Source of the DNA: Sphingomonas sp. KRR8
Lineage (GTDB): Bacteria > Pseudomonadota > Alphaproteobacteria > Sphingomonadales > Sphingomonadaceae
DNA length: 64,000 nucleotides
Assembly (NCBI RefSeq): GCF_023559245.1
Contig: NZ_CP097462.1
Location: 2,538,001-2,602,000 of the forward strand
Direction of reading: 5' to 3'
How positions within the stretch are numbered: position 1 is the stretch's first letter; the number at the start of each line of letters is the position of its first letter. Under the pieces are notes generated by a model. That model saw only the letters and a program-made list of their open reading frames with translations, searched no databases and was not told the origin of the DNA. Of this stretch, positions 1-9,700 are shown piece after piece. A program made the translations under genes and the position numbers.

Positions 1-122
1 GCGCGTCGAGCACGGCGAGGAAGCTTTCGCCTGGGACGGTGAAGATCCGGTCACAGCCGTTCAGGACAAGCTGGTCGACCAGCAGCCGGCCGCCGGTGCG
101 GAGGGGAGGGGTGTCGCTCATG
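1..122 (-). CDS. Thiamine pyrophosphate-dependent enzyme, N-terminal fragment (acetolactate synthase-like)
   Basis: Only the first 40 residues lie in the window; the gene runs off the left edge. The ATG at 122-120 opens a protein starting MSDTPPLRTGGRLLVDQLVLNG, followed by VPGESFLAVLDA. That is the N-terminal Pyr-domain signature of the IlvB/benzoylformate decarboxylase superfamily, where the Glu of VPGE activates the thiamine ring. It lies 10 bp downstream of cmk on the same strand, so co-transcription is likely. The substrate cannot be told from this fragment; acetolactate synthase-like, oxalyl-CoA decarboxylase-like and related enzymes share this start. Confidence 0.8.
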
Positions 123-132
123 GCCGCACCGC

Positions 133-798
133 TTAGACCGCGGCCAGCCGCTCCTCAACCAGCCGGATGGCGGCGGCCACCGACGCCTCGCGATCGAGCG
201 CGCTGGTGTCGAGCAGCATGGCGTCGGCCGCCTGCCGCAGCGGCGCGGCGGAGCGGTGGCTGTCGCGCTCGTCCCGCGCCTCGATGTCGAGCAGGACGTC
301 GGGCAGATGGGCGGTCACGCCGCGCGCCTGCAGTTCGGCCAGGCGGCGCTCGGCGCGGACCTGGGGCGAGGCGGTGACGAACAGCTTGGCGGTGGCGTGC
401 GGCGCGATCACGGTGCCGATGTCGCGGCCATCGAGCACTGCTCCGCTTGTCCCCTCTGCGAAGTCGCGCTGCCGTTCAAGGAGTGCCTCGCGAACGGCGG
501 GGTAAGCGGAAATACGGCTGGCGATCCCGCCGACCGCTTCGCTGCGCAATTCTTCATCGTCGAGCAGGGCAGCAACTCCGTCGCAGGCGCGCACCGCCGC
601 GAATTCGCTGTCGGGGTCGAGTTCCCGGCGGAGCAGGTTGAGCGCCACGGCCCGGTACAGCATGCCCGTATCCATGTGCGGCAAGCCGAAATGAGCGGCC
701 AGCGCGCGGGCGATGGTACCCTTGCCGCTGGCGGCGGGACCGTCGACGGCAATCACGATTGGGGAGGCTTGCGGCACGGCGGCGGCTTTGACAGCCAC
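133..798 (-). CDS. cmk: Cytidylate kinase (CMP/dCMP kinase)
   Basis: The 221-residue protein has the normal length for bacterial Cmk. It phosphorylates CMP and dCMP with ATP in cytosolic pyrimidine nucleotide metabolism. The P-loop VDGPAASGKGT is near residue 20, followed by the LPHMDTGMLYRAVA substrate region and the DGRDIGTVIAPHA motif typical of Cmk. A C-terminal RDERDSHRSAAPL segment matches the lid region. Upstream is the divergent TIGR02300 gene; downstream is the TPP enzyme. In many alphaproteobacteria cmk precedes rpsA, but here rpsA lies about 30 kb away, so that linkage is broken. Confidence 0.95.
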   Translation of the reverse strand: MAVKAAAVPQASPIVIAVDGPAASGKGTIARALAAHFGLPHMDTGMLYRAVALNLLRRELDPDSEFAAVRACDGVAALLDDEELRSEAVGGIASRISAYPAVREALLERQRDFAEGTSGAVLDGRDIGTVIAPHATAKLFVTASPQVRAERRLAELQARGVTAHLPDVLLDIEARDERDSHRSAAPLRQAADAMLLDTSALDREASVAAAIRLVEERLAAV

Positions 799-875
799 CC
801 CTCGCTATGGCAAGGCGCCGCCCGATTTGGTCTCGGCTGCCTGCCCTGGGGCCTCTATGAATATTGGAGTTTTCC

Positions 876-1205
876 ATGGTGAAGCCCGAGTGGGGCCACA
901 AGCGCACCTGCCCCAAGTGCTCGACTCGTTTTTATGACCTGGGCAAGGACGACCCGGTCACCTGCATCAATTGCGGCGCGACCTTCGTGCCGGAGCCGGT
1001 GCTGAAGTCCAAGCAGCCGCTGCCGTTCGAGGCCGCCCCCGCGCAGGCCGCGCCCGAGCAGAACGCCGACGAGGATCTGGGCGCCGAGGATCTGGCCCTG
1101 CCCGACGAGGACGAGGAGCCGAGCGCCGACGACGAGGTCGATATCGGCACCGGCGACGACGACCTTGGCGTCGAGACCGCGGCGGACGACGACGAAAACA
1201 GCTGA
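876..1205 (+). CDS. TIGR02300 / FYDLN acid family zinc-ribbon protein
   Basis: This is a 109-residue protein. The N-terminus MVKPEWGHKRTCPKC, the FYDLGKDDP stretch and a second CINC pair form a CxxC...CxxC zinc ribbon, the diagnostic TIGR02300 (FYDLN acid) signature. The second half is almost entirely Asp/Glu with Ala and Pro, so it is highly acidic and probably disordered. I chose the ATG at 876 because GGAG at 866-869 is well spaced and the conserved family start is MVKPE; a TTG at 864 would add only four residues. The molecular role of this alphaproteobacterial family is unknown. It diverges from cmk and is followed by tRNA-Ala. Confidence 0.93.
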   Translation: MVKPEWGHKRTCPKCSTRFYDLGKDDPVTCINCGATFVPEPVLKSKQPLPFEAAPAQAAPEQNADEDLGAEDLALPDEDEEPSADDEVDIGTGDDDLGVETAADDDENS

Positions 1206-1252
1206 TTTGAGGTTTGACCCGCGCCGCAAAATCCCTAAAGGCGCGGGGACAA

Positions 1253-1328
1253 GGGGCCGTAGCTCAGCTGGGAGAGCGTCGCAATGGCATTGCGAAGGTC
1301 AGGGGTTCGATCCCCCTCGGCTCCACCA
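1253..1328 (+). tRNA. tRNA-Ala (anticodon GGC)
   Basis: The 76-nt cloverleaf has acceptor arms GGGGCCG and CGGCTCC (one G-T pair), a D arm with AGCTGGGA, an anticodon stem TCGCA/TGCGA around loop ATGGCAT (anticodon GGC), and a T arm AGGGG-TTCGATC-CCCCT. The 3' CCA is encoded. It reads Ala codon GCC. A strong intrinsic terminator follows 4 nt later. Confidence 0.97.
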
Positions 1329-1332
1329 TTAC

Positions 1333-1362
1333 AAAAAGCCCGCGGAAACGCGGGCTTTTTTT
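1333..1362 (+). terminator. Rho-independent terminator of tRNA-Ala
   Basis: The arms AAAAAGCCCGCG and CGCGGGCTTTTT enclose a GAAA tetraloop and end in seven T residues. This is a textbook intrinsic terminator directly after the tRNA-Ala CCA end. The A-tract on the left means it could also act on leftward transcripts. Confidence 0.93.
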
Positions 1363-1474
1363 CGTTCTGGCGGTACCCTTCGCGCCTGAGCCCGTCCGAT
1401 CATCGCGGCCGGGTCGAGCGTGTTCCCGCTTTCGCGCATTGCCGACCTCACCGAGTTCGTGTTGTCTCCGGCCC

Positions 1475-2362
1475 ATGTTCATCCGCGCCTTGTTCCTGAT
1501 GGCCAGCAGTCTTGCCGCGGCCGTCATCGGCCCAGTTCCAGCACGGGCAGCTCGCCCGCCGTCACGCCCCGACGTCCTGACCAGTCGGCTGGAGATCGGA
1601 ACTTCCCACGTCATCACGTCGAAGGTGCTGGGCGAGCGACGCGTCCTTAACGTGGTGCTCCCGGCAGGCTACGCGGCGGCCCCGCAACGCCGTTATCCCG
1701 TGCTGTACCTGATCGACGGAGGCGTAGAGCAGGACCTTCTGTCGGTCGCAGGACTTGCCCGGTCAGGAGCCCTGTGGGGCCGGTCAGCCGACGCCATCGT
1801 CGTGGGCATCGAGACCAAGGACCGGCGGCGCGAACTGGTTGGGCCGACACACGACCCGGCCCTCCTCAAACGTTATCCGACGGCCGGCGCCTCGGCACAG
1901 TTTCGCGACTTCATCCGGACCGAAGTCAAGCCGCTGATCGAGCAGCGTTATCGCACCAGCGGCCATGACGTGGTCATGGGTGAGTCGCTGGCGGGCCTCT
2001 TTATCGTGGAGACTTACCTGGCCGATCCCGCGCTGTTCGGGGGATATGCGGCGATCGACCCCAGTCTCTGGTGGGATCAGGGCGCCTTGTCGCGGTCGGC
2101 CGCAACACGGGTGGGCAAGGGCCAGCGGTCACGCAAGTTGCTGGTTGCGGCCGCGCGGGAGCAGCTGGAGGAACCGGACGCCTATGACCGGCTGGTCTCC
2201 GTGGTCCGCGGCGCGGACCTTGACCTGTGCCTGATGCCCCGACCCGACCAAACTCATGCGACCATCTACCAGCAGCTTGCGCCCGCCGTGCTGCAGCTGC
2301 TGCTCCCGCCCGAACACCCCGCGCCACCGGAATATGGTTTTGTGGCGACGTGCTCCCGGTGA
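1475..2362 (+). CDS. Exported alpha/beta hydrolase of the esterase D / Fes type
   Basis: This 295-residue protein starts MFIRALFLMASSLAAAVIGPVPARA, a clear Sec signal peptide with an ARA cleavage site, so the enzyme is probably periplasmic. The body matches the putative-esterase family (PF00756): VLPAGYAAAPQRRYPVLYLIDGG in the first strand and oxyanion region, and the nucleophile elbow GESLAG (GxSxG) in VVMGESLAGLFIVETYL. A C-terminal His in PDQTHATIYQQL is a good third triad member. The frame is open upstream to 1214, but that stretch runs through the tRNA and terminator, so the ATG at 1475 is preferred. Substrate is unknown; related proteins hydrolyse siderophore esters or acyl esters. Confidence 0.85.
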   Translation: MFIRALFLMASSLAAAVIGPVPARAARPPSRPDVLTSRLEIGTSHVITSKVLGERRVLNVVLPAGYAAAPQRRYPVLYLIDGGVEQDLLSVAGLARSGALWGRSADAIVVGIETKDRRRELVGPTHDPALLKRYPTAGASAQFRDFIRTEVKPLIEQRYRTSGHDVVMGESLAGLFIVETYLADPALFGGYAAIDPSLWWDQGALSRSAATRVGKGQRSRKLLVAAAREQLEEPDAYDRLVSVVRGADLDLCLMPRPDQTHATIYQQLAPAVLQLLLPPEHPAPPEYGFVATCSR

Positions 2363-2542
2363 CGCGATGAGCCTGCCCGTCCCTGCCGGGGGAGCTGCGA
2401 TCGCTGCATCATGCGCCGACCTTGCGGATAGTCATTAACATCGTCATGATGAGTCGACTTTCTGGTGAGCTGTAGAGTGCGTACCGCCGTGGCCTGACAG
2501 TGGGCTTGGCGTCCAAGCCACTCCGTCTGGAAGGCGCTCCCA

Positions 2543-3466
2543 ATGGATCTGGCCCTCACCGTCGAAGTCGGGAATCTCGGCTTTCCGGAAGGTCCGGTGG
2601 CGATGGCCGACGGGTCATTGCTGTTCGTAGACATCAAGAACGAGCTGCTCGGCCGCTCCCGTGGGGGTGGGCAGGTGGAAACCGTCGCCAAGCTGGAAGG
2701 TGGGCCGAACGGGGTCGCCATCGGGCCCGACGGTGCGGCCTATGTCTGCAACAATGGCGGTGTCTACAACTGGGGCAAGTTCGGCAAGGTGACGGTCCCG
2801 GCGCCGCCGCCGCCGCCCGCAAGCTACCGAGGCGGTTCCATCCAGCGCGTGGATCTGGCCACGGGCGCCGTGACCACCCTGTATGACAGCTACGACGGAG
2901 CTCGGCTGCTTGCGCCGGACGACATCGTCTTCGATGCCGCGGGCGGGTTCTGGTTCACGGACTCGGGGCTGCAGCTGGTGGACGGCACCAAGCATGGTGC
3001 GGTTTATTACGGAACGGCCGACGGGCGCCCGCTGGTCAAGGCCGCGACCATTCCGATGCCCAACGGCGTCGGCCTCTCACCCGATGGCAAGATCCTCTAC
3101 GTCTCGGATACGATCTATGGCCGATTGTGGTCGTTGCAGGTCACAGGACCGGGCACGGTCGCGCCCGGCCCGCTGCCGGTCATGGTCGGCAACGTCGTCC
3201 AGACCCTTCCCGGTTTCCAGTGGCTGGATAGCCTCAAGGTCGAGCAGGACGGGCGCATCTGCGTCGGCACCATCTTCAACGGCGGGATCAGTGTGTTCGG
3301 CACGGACGGAAGCGTCGAGCACGTCTCGGTGAACGACATCTTCACGACCAACCTGTGTTTCGGCGGGGCCGATATGATGGATGTGTGGATCACCGCGTCG
3401 GGCACGGGCACGATCTACAAGGGACGGTGGCCGCGCCCCGGGCTCAAGCCGGCGTTCCAGGCATGA
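2543..3466 (+). CDS. SMP-30/gluconolactonase/LRE family protein
   Basis: The 307-residue protein has a six-bladed beta-propeller character. FPEGPVAMADGSLLFVDI near the N-terminus, GGPNGVAIGPDGAAYVCNNGG, PDDIVFDAAGGFWFTDSG and MPNGVGLSPDGKILYVSDT are the repeated blade motifs that carry the divalent-metal ligands (Glu, Asn, Asp) in SMP-30 and gluconolactonase. It has no signal peptide. It probably hydrolyses a lactone or ester, but the substrate cannot be read from sequence. Its stop overlaps the ATG of the next gene (ATGA at 3463-3466), making it the first gene of a four-gene translationally coupled operon with a catalase-like protein and a DyP-type peroxidase. Confidence 0.9.
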   Translation: MDLALTVEVGNLGFPEGPVAMADGSLLFVDIKNELLGRSRGGGQVETVAKLEGGPNGVAIGPDGAAYVCNNGGVYNWGKFGKVTVPAPPPPPASYRGGSIQRVDLATGAVTTLYDSYDGARLLAPDDIVFDAAGGFWFTDSGLQLVDGTKHGAVYYGTADGRPLVKAATIPMPNGVGLSPDGKILYVSDTIYGRLWSLQVTGPGTVAPGPLPVMVGNVVQTLPGFQWLDSLKVEQDGRICVGTIFNGGISVFGTDGSVEHVSVNDIFTTNLCFGGADMMDVWITASGTGTIYKGRWPRPGLKPAFQA

Positions 3467-4566
3467 GCTTGCGAACGGTCGACCCTACGCTGACGCCCGG
3501 CGCCCGGATGCCGGCGAGTGCGGCTGGCAGCGACTCGGGCGAGGACCCGACCATTGCCGAGCGCCTGGTCGATGCCCTCGCCCGTCCCGATGGCAGTGCC
3601 GCGCTTCGACCGGTCCACGCGACCGGTAATGGAGCGACCGGTTCGTTCGCTCCCTCCGACGTCGCGCACAAGTTCTGCAAGGCGAGCCATTTTCGCCGTG
3701 GCTGCTCACCCGTGCGGGCGACCGTGCGTTTCTCCAATGGCTCGGGCTGCGCGACCCGCCATGACGGCTGGTCCGACGTTCGCGGCATGGCGACCCGCTT
3801 CCACCTCGCGGACGGCAGCGCCACCGACCTCATCGCGATGACCCTTCGAGAGTTCTTCGCGCCGGACGCCTATTCATTTCTGCGGTTCGCGGTGGCGGCG
3901 AAGCCCAGGCATTTCAAATCCACGAGCTGGCTGGGCAAGATCTGGGATTACCTGAATCTCAGATTGCCGGTTCGCGACGCCTATCCCGGCGAGGTCATCC
4001 GCCCTGACGAGGGTGCCGTCGCATTCGCCAATCAGCATGATTATGCGCAACTCGCGGTGTTCGACGCGGCGTCGATCGGTGCACCCGTCAGCTACGCCCG
4101 CGCGTCATATCACGCGGTGCACACGTTCGTCCTCACCGCGCCCGACGGTACCCGGCGCTATGTACGCTTCAGCTGGTTGCCGACGGTGGGGGTGCTCAAC
4201 ACCGACCCGTTGGCCGTTCCAGTGGATCGCTATCTCGAGCGGGAGCTTCACCGGCGGATCGCTGCCGGGCCGGTGCATTTCAACCTGATGATGGTGCTTG
4301 GCGAAGCGGGGGACGACTTTGACGATTCCACCCGTCCATGGCCGCCGCATCGACGCCGCGTGTTCATGGGAACATTGACGCTCGACAAGCTTCTCGATGA
4401 CGACATTTGCGAGCGGCTGAACTTCAATCCGTGGTTGCTGCCCGACGGCATCGGGCCGTCCAACGATCCCGTTCTAAGAGTCCGCAAGGAAGCGTACGAA
4501 ATCTCCGGCCGCCGCCGCGGCGCTGCGGCCTGCCCGTGCGCGAGGAGGGACGACCATGCCGCGTAG
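3463..4566 (+). CDS. Catalase-like heme protein (y4iL-like family)
   Basis: The 367-residue protein keeps the distal catalase signature RPVHATGNGATGSF (distal His at residue 52), the VRFSNGSG segment with the conserved Asn, and DVRGMATRFH. I do not see the usual proximal RxxxYxD tyrosine-ligand motif near the C-terminus; the equivalent stretch reads RRVFMGTLTLDKLLDDD. That and the short length suggest a catalase-related peroxidase or an allene-oxide-synthase-like heme protein rather than a true catalase. The start is the ATG overlapping the SMP-30 stop; the C-terminus overlaps the next gene by 11 bp. The C-terminal CPCARR stretch is unusual. Confidence 0.82.
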   Translation: MSLRTVDPTLTPGARMPASAAGSDSGEDPTIAERLVDALARPDGSAALRPVHATGNGATGSFAPSDVAHKFCKASHFRRGCSPVRATVRFSNGSGCATRHDGWSDVRGMATRFHLADGSATDLIAMTLREFFAPDAYSFLRFAVAAKPRHFKSTSWLGKIWDYLNLRLPVRDAYPGEVIRPDEGAVAFANQHDYAQLAVFDAASIGAPVSYARASYHAVHTFVLTAPDGTRRYVRFSWLPTVGVLNTDPLAVPVDRYLERELHRRIAAGPVHFNLMMVLGEAGDDFDDSTRPWPPHRRRVFMGTLTLDKLLDDDICERLNFNPWLLPDGIGPSNDPVLRVRKEAYEISGRRRGAAACPCARRDDHAA

Positions 4567-5272
4567 GCCGGGCATGATGGATCGCTTGGTCGACACCCTC
4601 CCCGACTGGGGCGGGTTCAAGTGGCTGTCGACCCACGTCATCGTGCCGTTCTGGGCGTGGCGCGAACCGACGCCGCCGCTGCCGGGCGGTCCACGCGCCG
4701 CGGTTCAGCCGAGCGAGAACCTGCAGCGCATGATGAACCTCGTCATGCCGCTCAACGATCCCTCTCCGGTCGGACGGGCGAAGGCGGCGTTTGCGATCGC
4801 CCAGAACGTCGAGGAGATCTTCGCCGGTTTGGACAACGTCGGCACGGTTCACTTCGCCCGCTTCGTCCTCATCGGCGACTACATCTGCATGATCTCGGTC
4901 TACGATGGCGACTTCAACAACTACATCCGCGACTTCATCGCGACCGTCGGCAGCGTGTTCGACGCCGTCATCTCGCTCGTCGACGGTGGTGACGAAATGA
5001 TCCCGACCGCTCACAACATCGAGACGTTCATCGAGTGGGTCAGGGCGCATGACCTGTTCCAGGCGTCAGACTTCCCGACCGACCTTTTCGCGCTGCAGGA
5101 TGCGGCGAAGGGCCTTGGACCTGACCGTCCGCCGCGGCCGCTCCGCTCATTGCCGCGCGCGCTCATCCTGCAGATGCGGGCCAATCCCAACCTGTCGCTC
5201 GGCGGCGGTTATCGCGCCTACCCTGGCGTATCCGCAGCCCAGGTGCGCGGCGCTTTCGGTGTCGGCTGGTGA
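4556..5272 (+). CDS. Unknown protein of the peroxidase operon, possibly a ferredoxin-like fold partner
   Basis: I do not recognise a named family. The protein has 238 residues, no signal peptide and no membrane segment. The central part, VGTVHFARFVLIGDYICMI then SVYDGDFNNYIRDFI, has the strand-turn-helix rhythm of dimeric alpha/beta-barrel proteins and resembles the VHFARF...YDG region found in domains associated with DyP-type peroxidases. The N-terminus is Pro- and Trp-rich. It overlaps the catalase-like gene by 11 bp, and its TGA overlaps the GTG of the DyP gene, so all are probably made in fixed proportion. A role as an accessory or substrate-binding subunit is inference. Confidence 0.7.
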   Translation: MPRRPGMMDRLVDTLPDWGGFKWLSTHVIVPFWAWREPTPPLPGGPRAAVQPSENLQRMMNLVMPLNDPSPVGRAKAAFAIAQNVEEIFAGLDNVGTVHFARFVLIGDYICMISVYDGDFNNYIRDFIATVGSVFDAVISLVDGGDEMIPTAHNIETFIEWVRAHDLFQASDFPTDLFALQDAAKGLGPDRPPRPLRSLPRALILQMRANPNLSLGGGYRAYPGVSAAQVRGAFGVGW

Positions 5273-6717
5273 TCGACCAGCTCGAACCATGGAGCATCCA
5301 GGGTAACGTCCTTCGGGGATATCGCAGCAATTTGCGCTTCGTTCGCTATCTCATGCTCGAAGTCAGCGACCGGACCGCGGCACGGCAGTTTCTCGCCGAG
5401 GCGGCGGCCGGCGGTACTTCCGAGGTGCCGGGCATCACCACCGATGAAACCTGGATCGAGGAGCAGCATAGCTGCTTCAACGTCACCTTCACCTTCGCCG
5501 GCCTGCGAGCGATGGGCACTCCAGCACAATCTCTCGCAACCTTTCCGATCGAATTCGCCCAAGGGATGACGGCCCGCGCGGTGCGCCTTTACGATACCGG
5601 CCCAAGCGCACCGGAGAACTGGCCGGCGCCGTTCGACGAACCCGAGCGCCTGCACGTGGTCGCCTCGATCTACGCGAGCGAGAACAGCGCCCTCGACGGA
5701 TCGTCGATCCTCGACCAGGTGCAACGGCAAGTGGCTCGGGCGTTCACCGTCCTGGGCGTCCGCGACGGTGCCGCCTTCAAGGAGAACAGGGTTCACTTCG
5801 GCTACGTCGACAGCATCTCCCAACCGCAATTTCGCAAGCGGCCTGACACGATCGAACCCGTCGACCCGCTCGGCACGGTACTGCTGGGTTACCCCACCCG
5901 GCTGGAGGGCCTGATGTTCCGGGTTCCCGAGCCACCCGAGCTTGGGTTTAATGGCAGCTTCAACGCTTTCCGGGTCCTGGCGCAGGATGTTTCGGGGTTC
6001 GAAGATTACCTCGACCGGGCCGCAACCGAACTGATCGAGCGACTGCCGGGTGAGAAGATGGCGAGGCTTCTCGCGCCTGGTGACGACCGCAAGATCATGG
6101 ACGTGCTGCTTGGCCCGGGCGACCGCACGCAAGCCGACAGGCGCGACGACCAGTTCCTCGCCTTGCGGGAGATCGTCGCTGCCCAGATGTGCGGCCGGTG
6201 GCGCAACGGCGACCCGCTGGCGTCCTGTCCCGACGTTCCGGACCCGTCCAGGTCGCTGACCCAGTTCGACTATGGCGCTTCATCGACTTGCCCGGCGGGG
6301 TCGCATCTTCGCCGGGTCAATCCGCGTGGAGGTCCGATGGTGCAGCGGATCGCCAATTATACGCGGCGGCTGGTCCGGCGCGGCATGCCCTATGGACCGC
6401 CTTACGATCCTGCCAAGCCCGACCGCCTGGAGCGCGGCCTGCTCGGCAATTTCATCGGCGCGAACATCGCCGCGCAGTTCGAAGCGATCATGTGCGACTG
6501 GCTTAACCTCGGCCTTCAGGATCCGGACATCACCCGCTCCAATGACCCGCTGATCGGGGCGAACGAGCCGACGACGAGCTGGTTCGATCTCCGAATGAAG
6601 GACGGCTCGAAGCTTCGCCTGCGCGGTTTCCCGCGGTTCGTCACCACCCGTGGCGGAGCCTACACCTTTATCCCGAGCATGGACGGCATTCGGTACCTGG
6701 CAGCGCTGACCGGCTAG
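5269..6717 (+). CDS. DyP-type heme peroxidase (divergent)
   Basis: The 482-residue protein fits the long (class P/V-like) dye-decolorising peroxidases. Conserved points are FGYVDSISQP at 177-186 (the GxxDG motif with the catalytic Asp at 181 kept but the last Gly replaced by Ser 182), MCGRWRNGDPL at 307-317, and CPAGSHLRRVNPR at 341-353, which carries the expected proximal heme His 346 and the distal-side Arg. The GTG start at 5269 is in TGA/GTG overlap with the previous gene. There is no Tat signal, so it is cytoplasmic or encapsulated. It likely uses H2O2; its substrate may be linked to the upstream lactonase and catalase-like enzyme. Confidence 0.88.
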   Translation: MIDQLEPWSIQGNVLRGYRSNLRFVRYLMLEVSDRTAARQFLAEAAAGGTSEVPGITTDETWIEEQHSCFNVTFTFAGLRAMGTPAQSLATFPIEFAQGMTARAVRLYDTGPSAPENWPAPFDEPERLHVVASIYASENSALDGSSILDQVQRQVARAFTVLGVRDGAAFKENRVHFGYVDSISQPQFRKRPDTIEPVDPLGTVLLGYPTRLEGLMFRVPEPPELGFNGSFNAFRVLAQDVSGFEDYLDRAATELIERLPGEKMARLLAPGDDRKIMDVLLGPGDRTQADRRDDQFLALREIVAAQMCGRWRNGDPLASCPDVPDPSRSLTQFDYGASSTCPAGSHLRRVNPRGGPMVQRIANYTRRLVRRGMPYGPPYDPAKPDRLERGLLGNFIGANIAAQFEAIMCDWLNLGLQDPDITRSNDPLIGANEPTTSWFDLRMKDGSKLRLRGFPRFVTTRGGAYTFIPSMDGIRYLAALTG

Positions 6718-6722
6718 GCTAC

Positions 6723-9700
6723 CTAGGCGGCAAGAGCGCTCAAGGCTCCATCGATCCGGTCGAGCAGCGGCGACGCGCCCGAGGCCTGGATGAGCCGCTT
6801 CGCCTCACTCAGGTGATGCCTTGCCAGATCGGGCTTGCGCCGCGCCGCGTGGAGCAAGCCGACCACCATCTCGGCCCGGCCGATGTTATGACCTTCCGGG
6901 TCCAGCTGGGGGTTGGCGCGTACCTGCGCGATGAGGCTGAGAATGCGGCTCGGCCCCTGCAGGAAGACCTTCCCCAGCGTCCACGCATTGCGCAACAGAA
7001 TGCTGGCCGACGCGCCGCCCTTGCCTGAAAGAACGGCGAGGTAGACTTCGCAAAGATAGAGCCGGCCCCAGTCGGCCGAGACGTGGAAGCCCAGCTGTTC
7101 GTTGCGGACGATGGCGGCTTCGATCCGCGCCAGACCCGCTCCGATCTGTCCATTGGTGACCTGCGCGACGCCGAGCATGAGTTCGGGGCCCGCTTCGAAC
7201 ATCGTCCAACCGTTGCGGCGACAAAGGTCGAGGTGGCTTTGCACGACTTCGAGCGCATTGGGTCGCGCCAGGGGAACGATGGCTCCGCAACGGGCGGCGG
7301 AGGCGATGATCTGTTCGAACCGCGCGCGCGACATGTCCAACGCCCGTTCGGCGAGTTCAAGCGCCTGCTCATAGTCATCGGCGATGCTTGCGATCAGCGC
7401 GCGCATGGCCGTCCCATAGCCGAGCGCGCGCGGGTCATTCAGCGCCGTTCCATTGGCGACCAGCCGGTCGGCGGTCTCGAGCGCGCGATCGACCTGTCCC
7501 CGGCAGACCTGATCCCAGCCGATGCTCGCAAGGGTGAAGTTCTTCAAATAAGCGTCGTCGAGATCGCTGAGCGCGCGCGCCGCTTCGCGACTGGTGGCGT
7601 CGAACCGCTCGATCGGCATCGGCGCGCAGTAAGTGGACACGGAGAGCTCACTGACCAGCGCGTAGGCGGTCGCCTGCCGGTCGTTCAGCCGCCCCGCCAT
7701 CGCCGACAATCTCTGCTGCACGGCCAGGGCATCCCGGTAGCGCGCGTTGCAGATGAGGCATGCCGCATAATGATGCAGGAACAGCGCGTGGTGAGGGCTG
7801 TCGCCGATCCGGGCGAGGAGCGGCTCGACCCGGTCCGCCAGCGCGAGCATCGGCTTCACTGACAGGGACAGGTTCAAGCAGAGCGCATAGTTCGCCAGCA
7901 TGACCGCGACCTCGGCTTCGCTGGCGCAGCGCGGATTAGATTCGTAGAGCGCAAGGGCGGAGGCGAAATATTCCGCGGCCTGGTCGTGCGAGAAGGTGCC
8001 CAGGCTCTTCGCTCCGGCCATGGCGAGGAAAGTGAAGGCGCGGTCATCGCACGCGGTCTGCGCGTAATGCAGCGCCAGCAACTCGGCGACCTCGGTCAGG
8101 CGCCCGTGGCTGCGGACCTCAAGGGCCTCGGCGACCGCGAGATGCAGCTTCGTGCGATCGGCCGGCAACAGGCCGTGATAGACGCAGTCGCGCATCAGCA
8201 CGTGTTTGAAGGAGTAATTGGTCGCTGCGCTGTCGCCGTCGATAAAGTCCTGTTTCTGAAGCGCTTTCAAAGCGTCGCCGAGATGATCGACCTCTGGGCG
8301 GGCGAGCGCCAGAAGGCCCGCATCGAAGCGGCGGCCAACGACGGCGGCCGCCTGCAGCACGCCACGCTCGCTGGGCATCAAGCGGTCGAGGCGGGCGGCG
8401 AGCAAGCCGAGCAGGCTGGTGGGCAGGGCCGTTTCGCAGGCCGCGGAATCGAACACGGCTTCGCCATCGTCGATCCGGACGGCCCCTTGCTCGATCAGGA
8501 AGCTGAGGATCTCTTCGCTGAACAAAGGGTTTCCGCCAGCCCGCTCGACCACCTGGCGGATCAGGGGTTCGGGCAGATCGCTCACGCCGAGGCGGTCGCG
8601 CGCCACTCGCAGGATTTCTTCGCCGGTCAGCGGCGTGAGCGTTTGCGCGATGACGCAGGGCGCTTCCGCCCAGGGCGGATGATATTCGGGACGTCGGGTA
8701 TGCACCACCAGCAGGTTGGCGATCCCGGAACTTGCGACGATGGCGGCCAGCACCTCCTCCGACGCGCTGTCGATCCAGTGGATGTCCTCCAGCAACAGGA
8801 GAACAGGGGTCATGCTGCATCGCGCCTTGAGCAGCTTGAACAGCAGGTCGCGCGTTCGCAGACCGATCAGAACCACGTCGAGTCCGGTCAGCGCCCCGGC
8901 GGGCGGAGCAAGGCCCAGCAGGTTCAACAACAGGCCGCGGTTCTCGAGGGCGTCGAGCGACAGGGTGCGAAGGCCAATCTCAAGCTTCTTCGCGATCGCG
9001 GCGGGCTCGTCGTCCAGTCCGATCTGGAACGCTCCGCGCACCACCTCGATGAAGGGGAGGAACGGGATCGGCTGGCTGTCCGCGGCGCAGTGGCCCTGAA
9101 GCACCCGAACCCCGTCCGGCGGGACATGCTCGAGGAATTCAAATGTCAGCCGGGTCTTGCCGAGGCCCGGCTCAGCAGCGAGGTCGACGACGCACAACTC
9201 CGACCTGGACCGCTCGAGCGCATCGGCGAGCACGGCGAGGTTCTCGTCGCGGCCGACGAGCGGGCTCAAGCCCCGGCCAAGCGACCGGTGAAAGCGCGTG
9301 GCATTGTCGCGAACGGAGACGAGGCGCCACAGCTTCTGCGGCTTCGACACGCCCTTGATCATCGTTTCGCAGTGAAGCTCGAGCTCCACCTGCCATTCGA
9401 TCAGGCCGCGCGTCGCTTCGCAGATGAGGCAGCCACCCGGTGGCGCCCGGCTCTCGATCCTCGACGCGAGGTTCACGGCATTGCCGATCGTGGTGATCGC
9501 CATGCTTTCGCTGTCGACGGGGGCCACTGCCGCCACCCCGGAGCTGATGCCGACTCGCATCTGAGCCTGGATGTTGAACTCGTCGTTGATGGTGTTGGTG
9601 GCTTCGGCGAAGGTCTTCTGGATCGACATGGCTGCGCGGCAAGCCTGCAACGCCGCATTCTCCGACGCTTCGGAAAGGCCGAAAACGGCCATGACACTGT

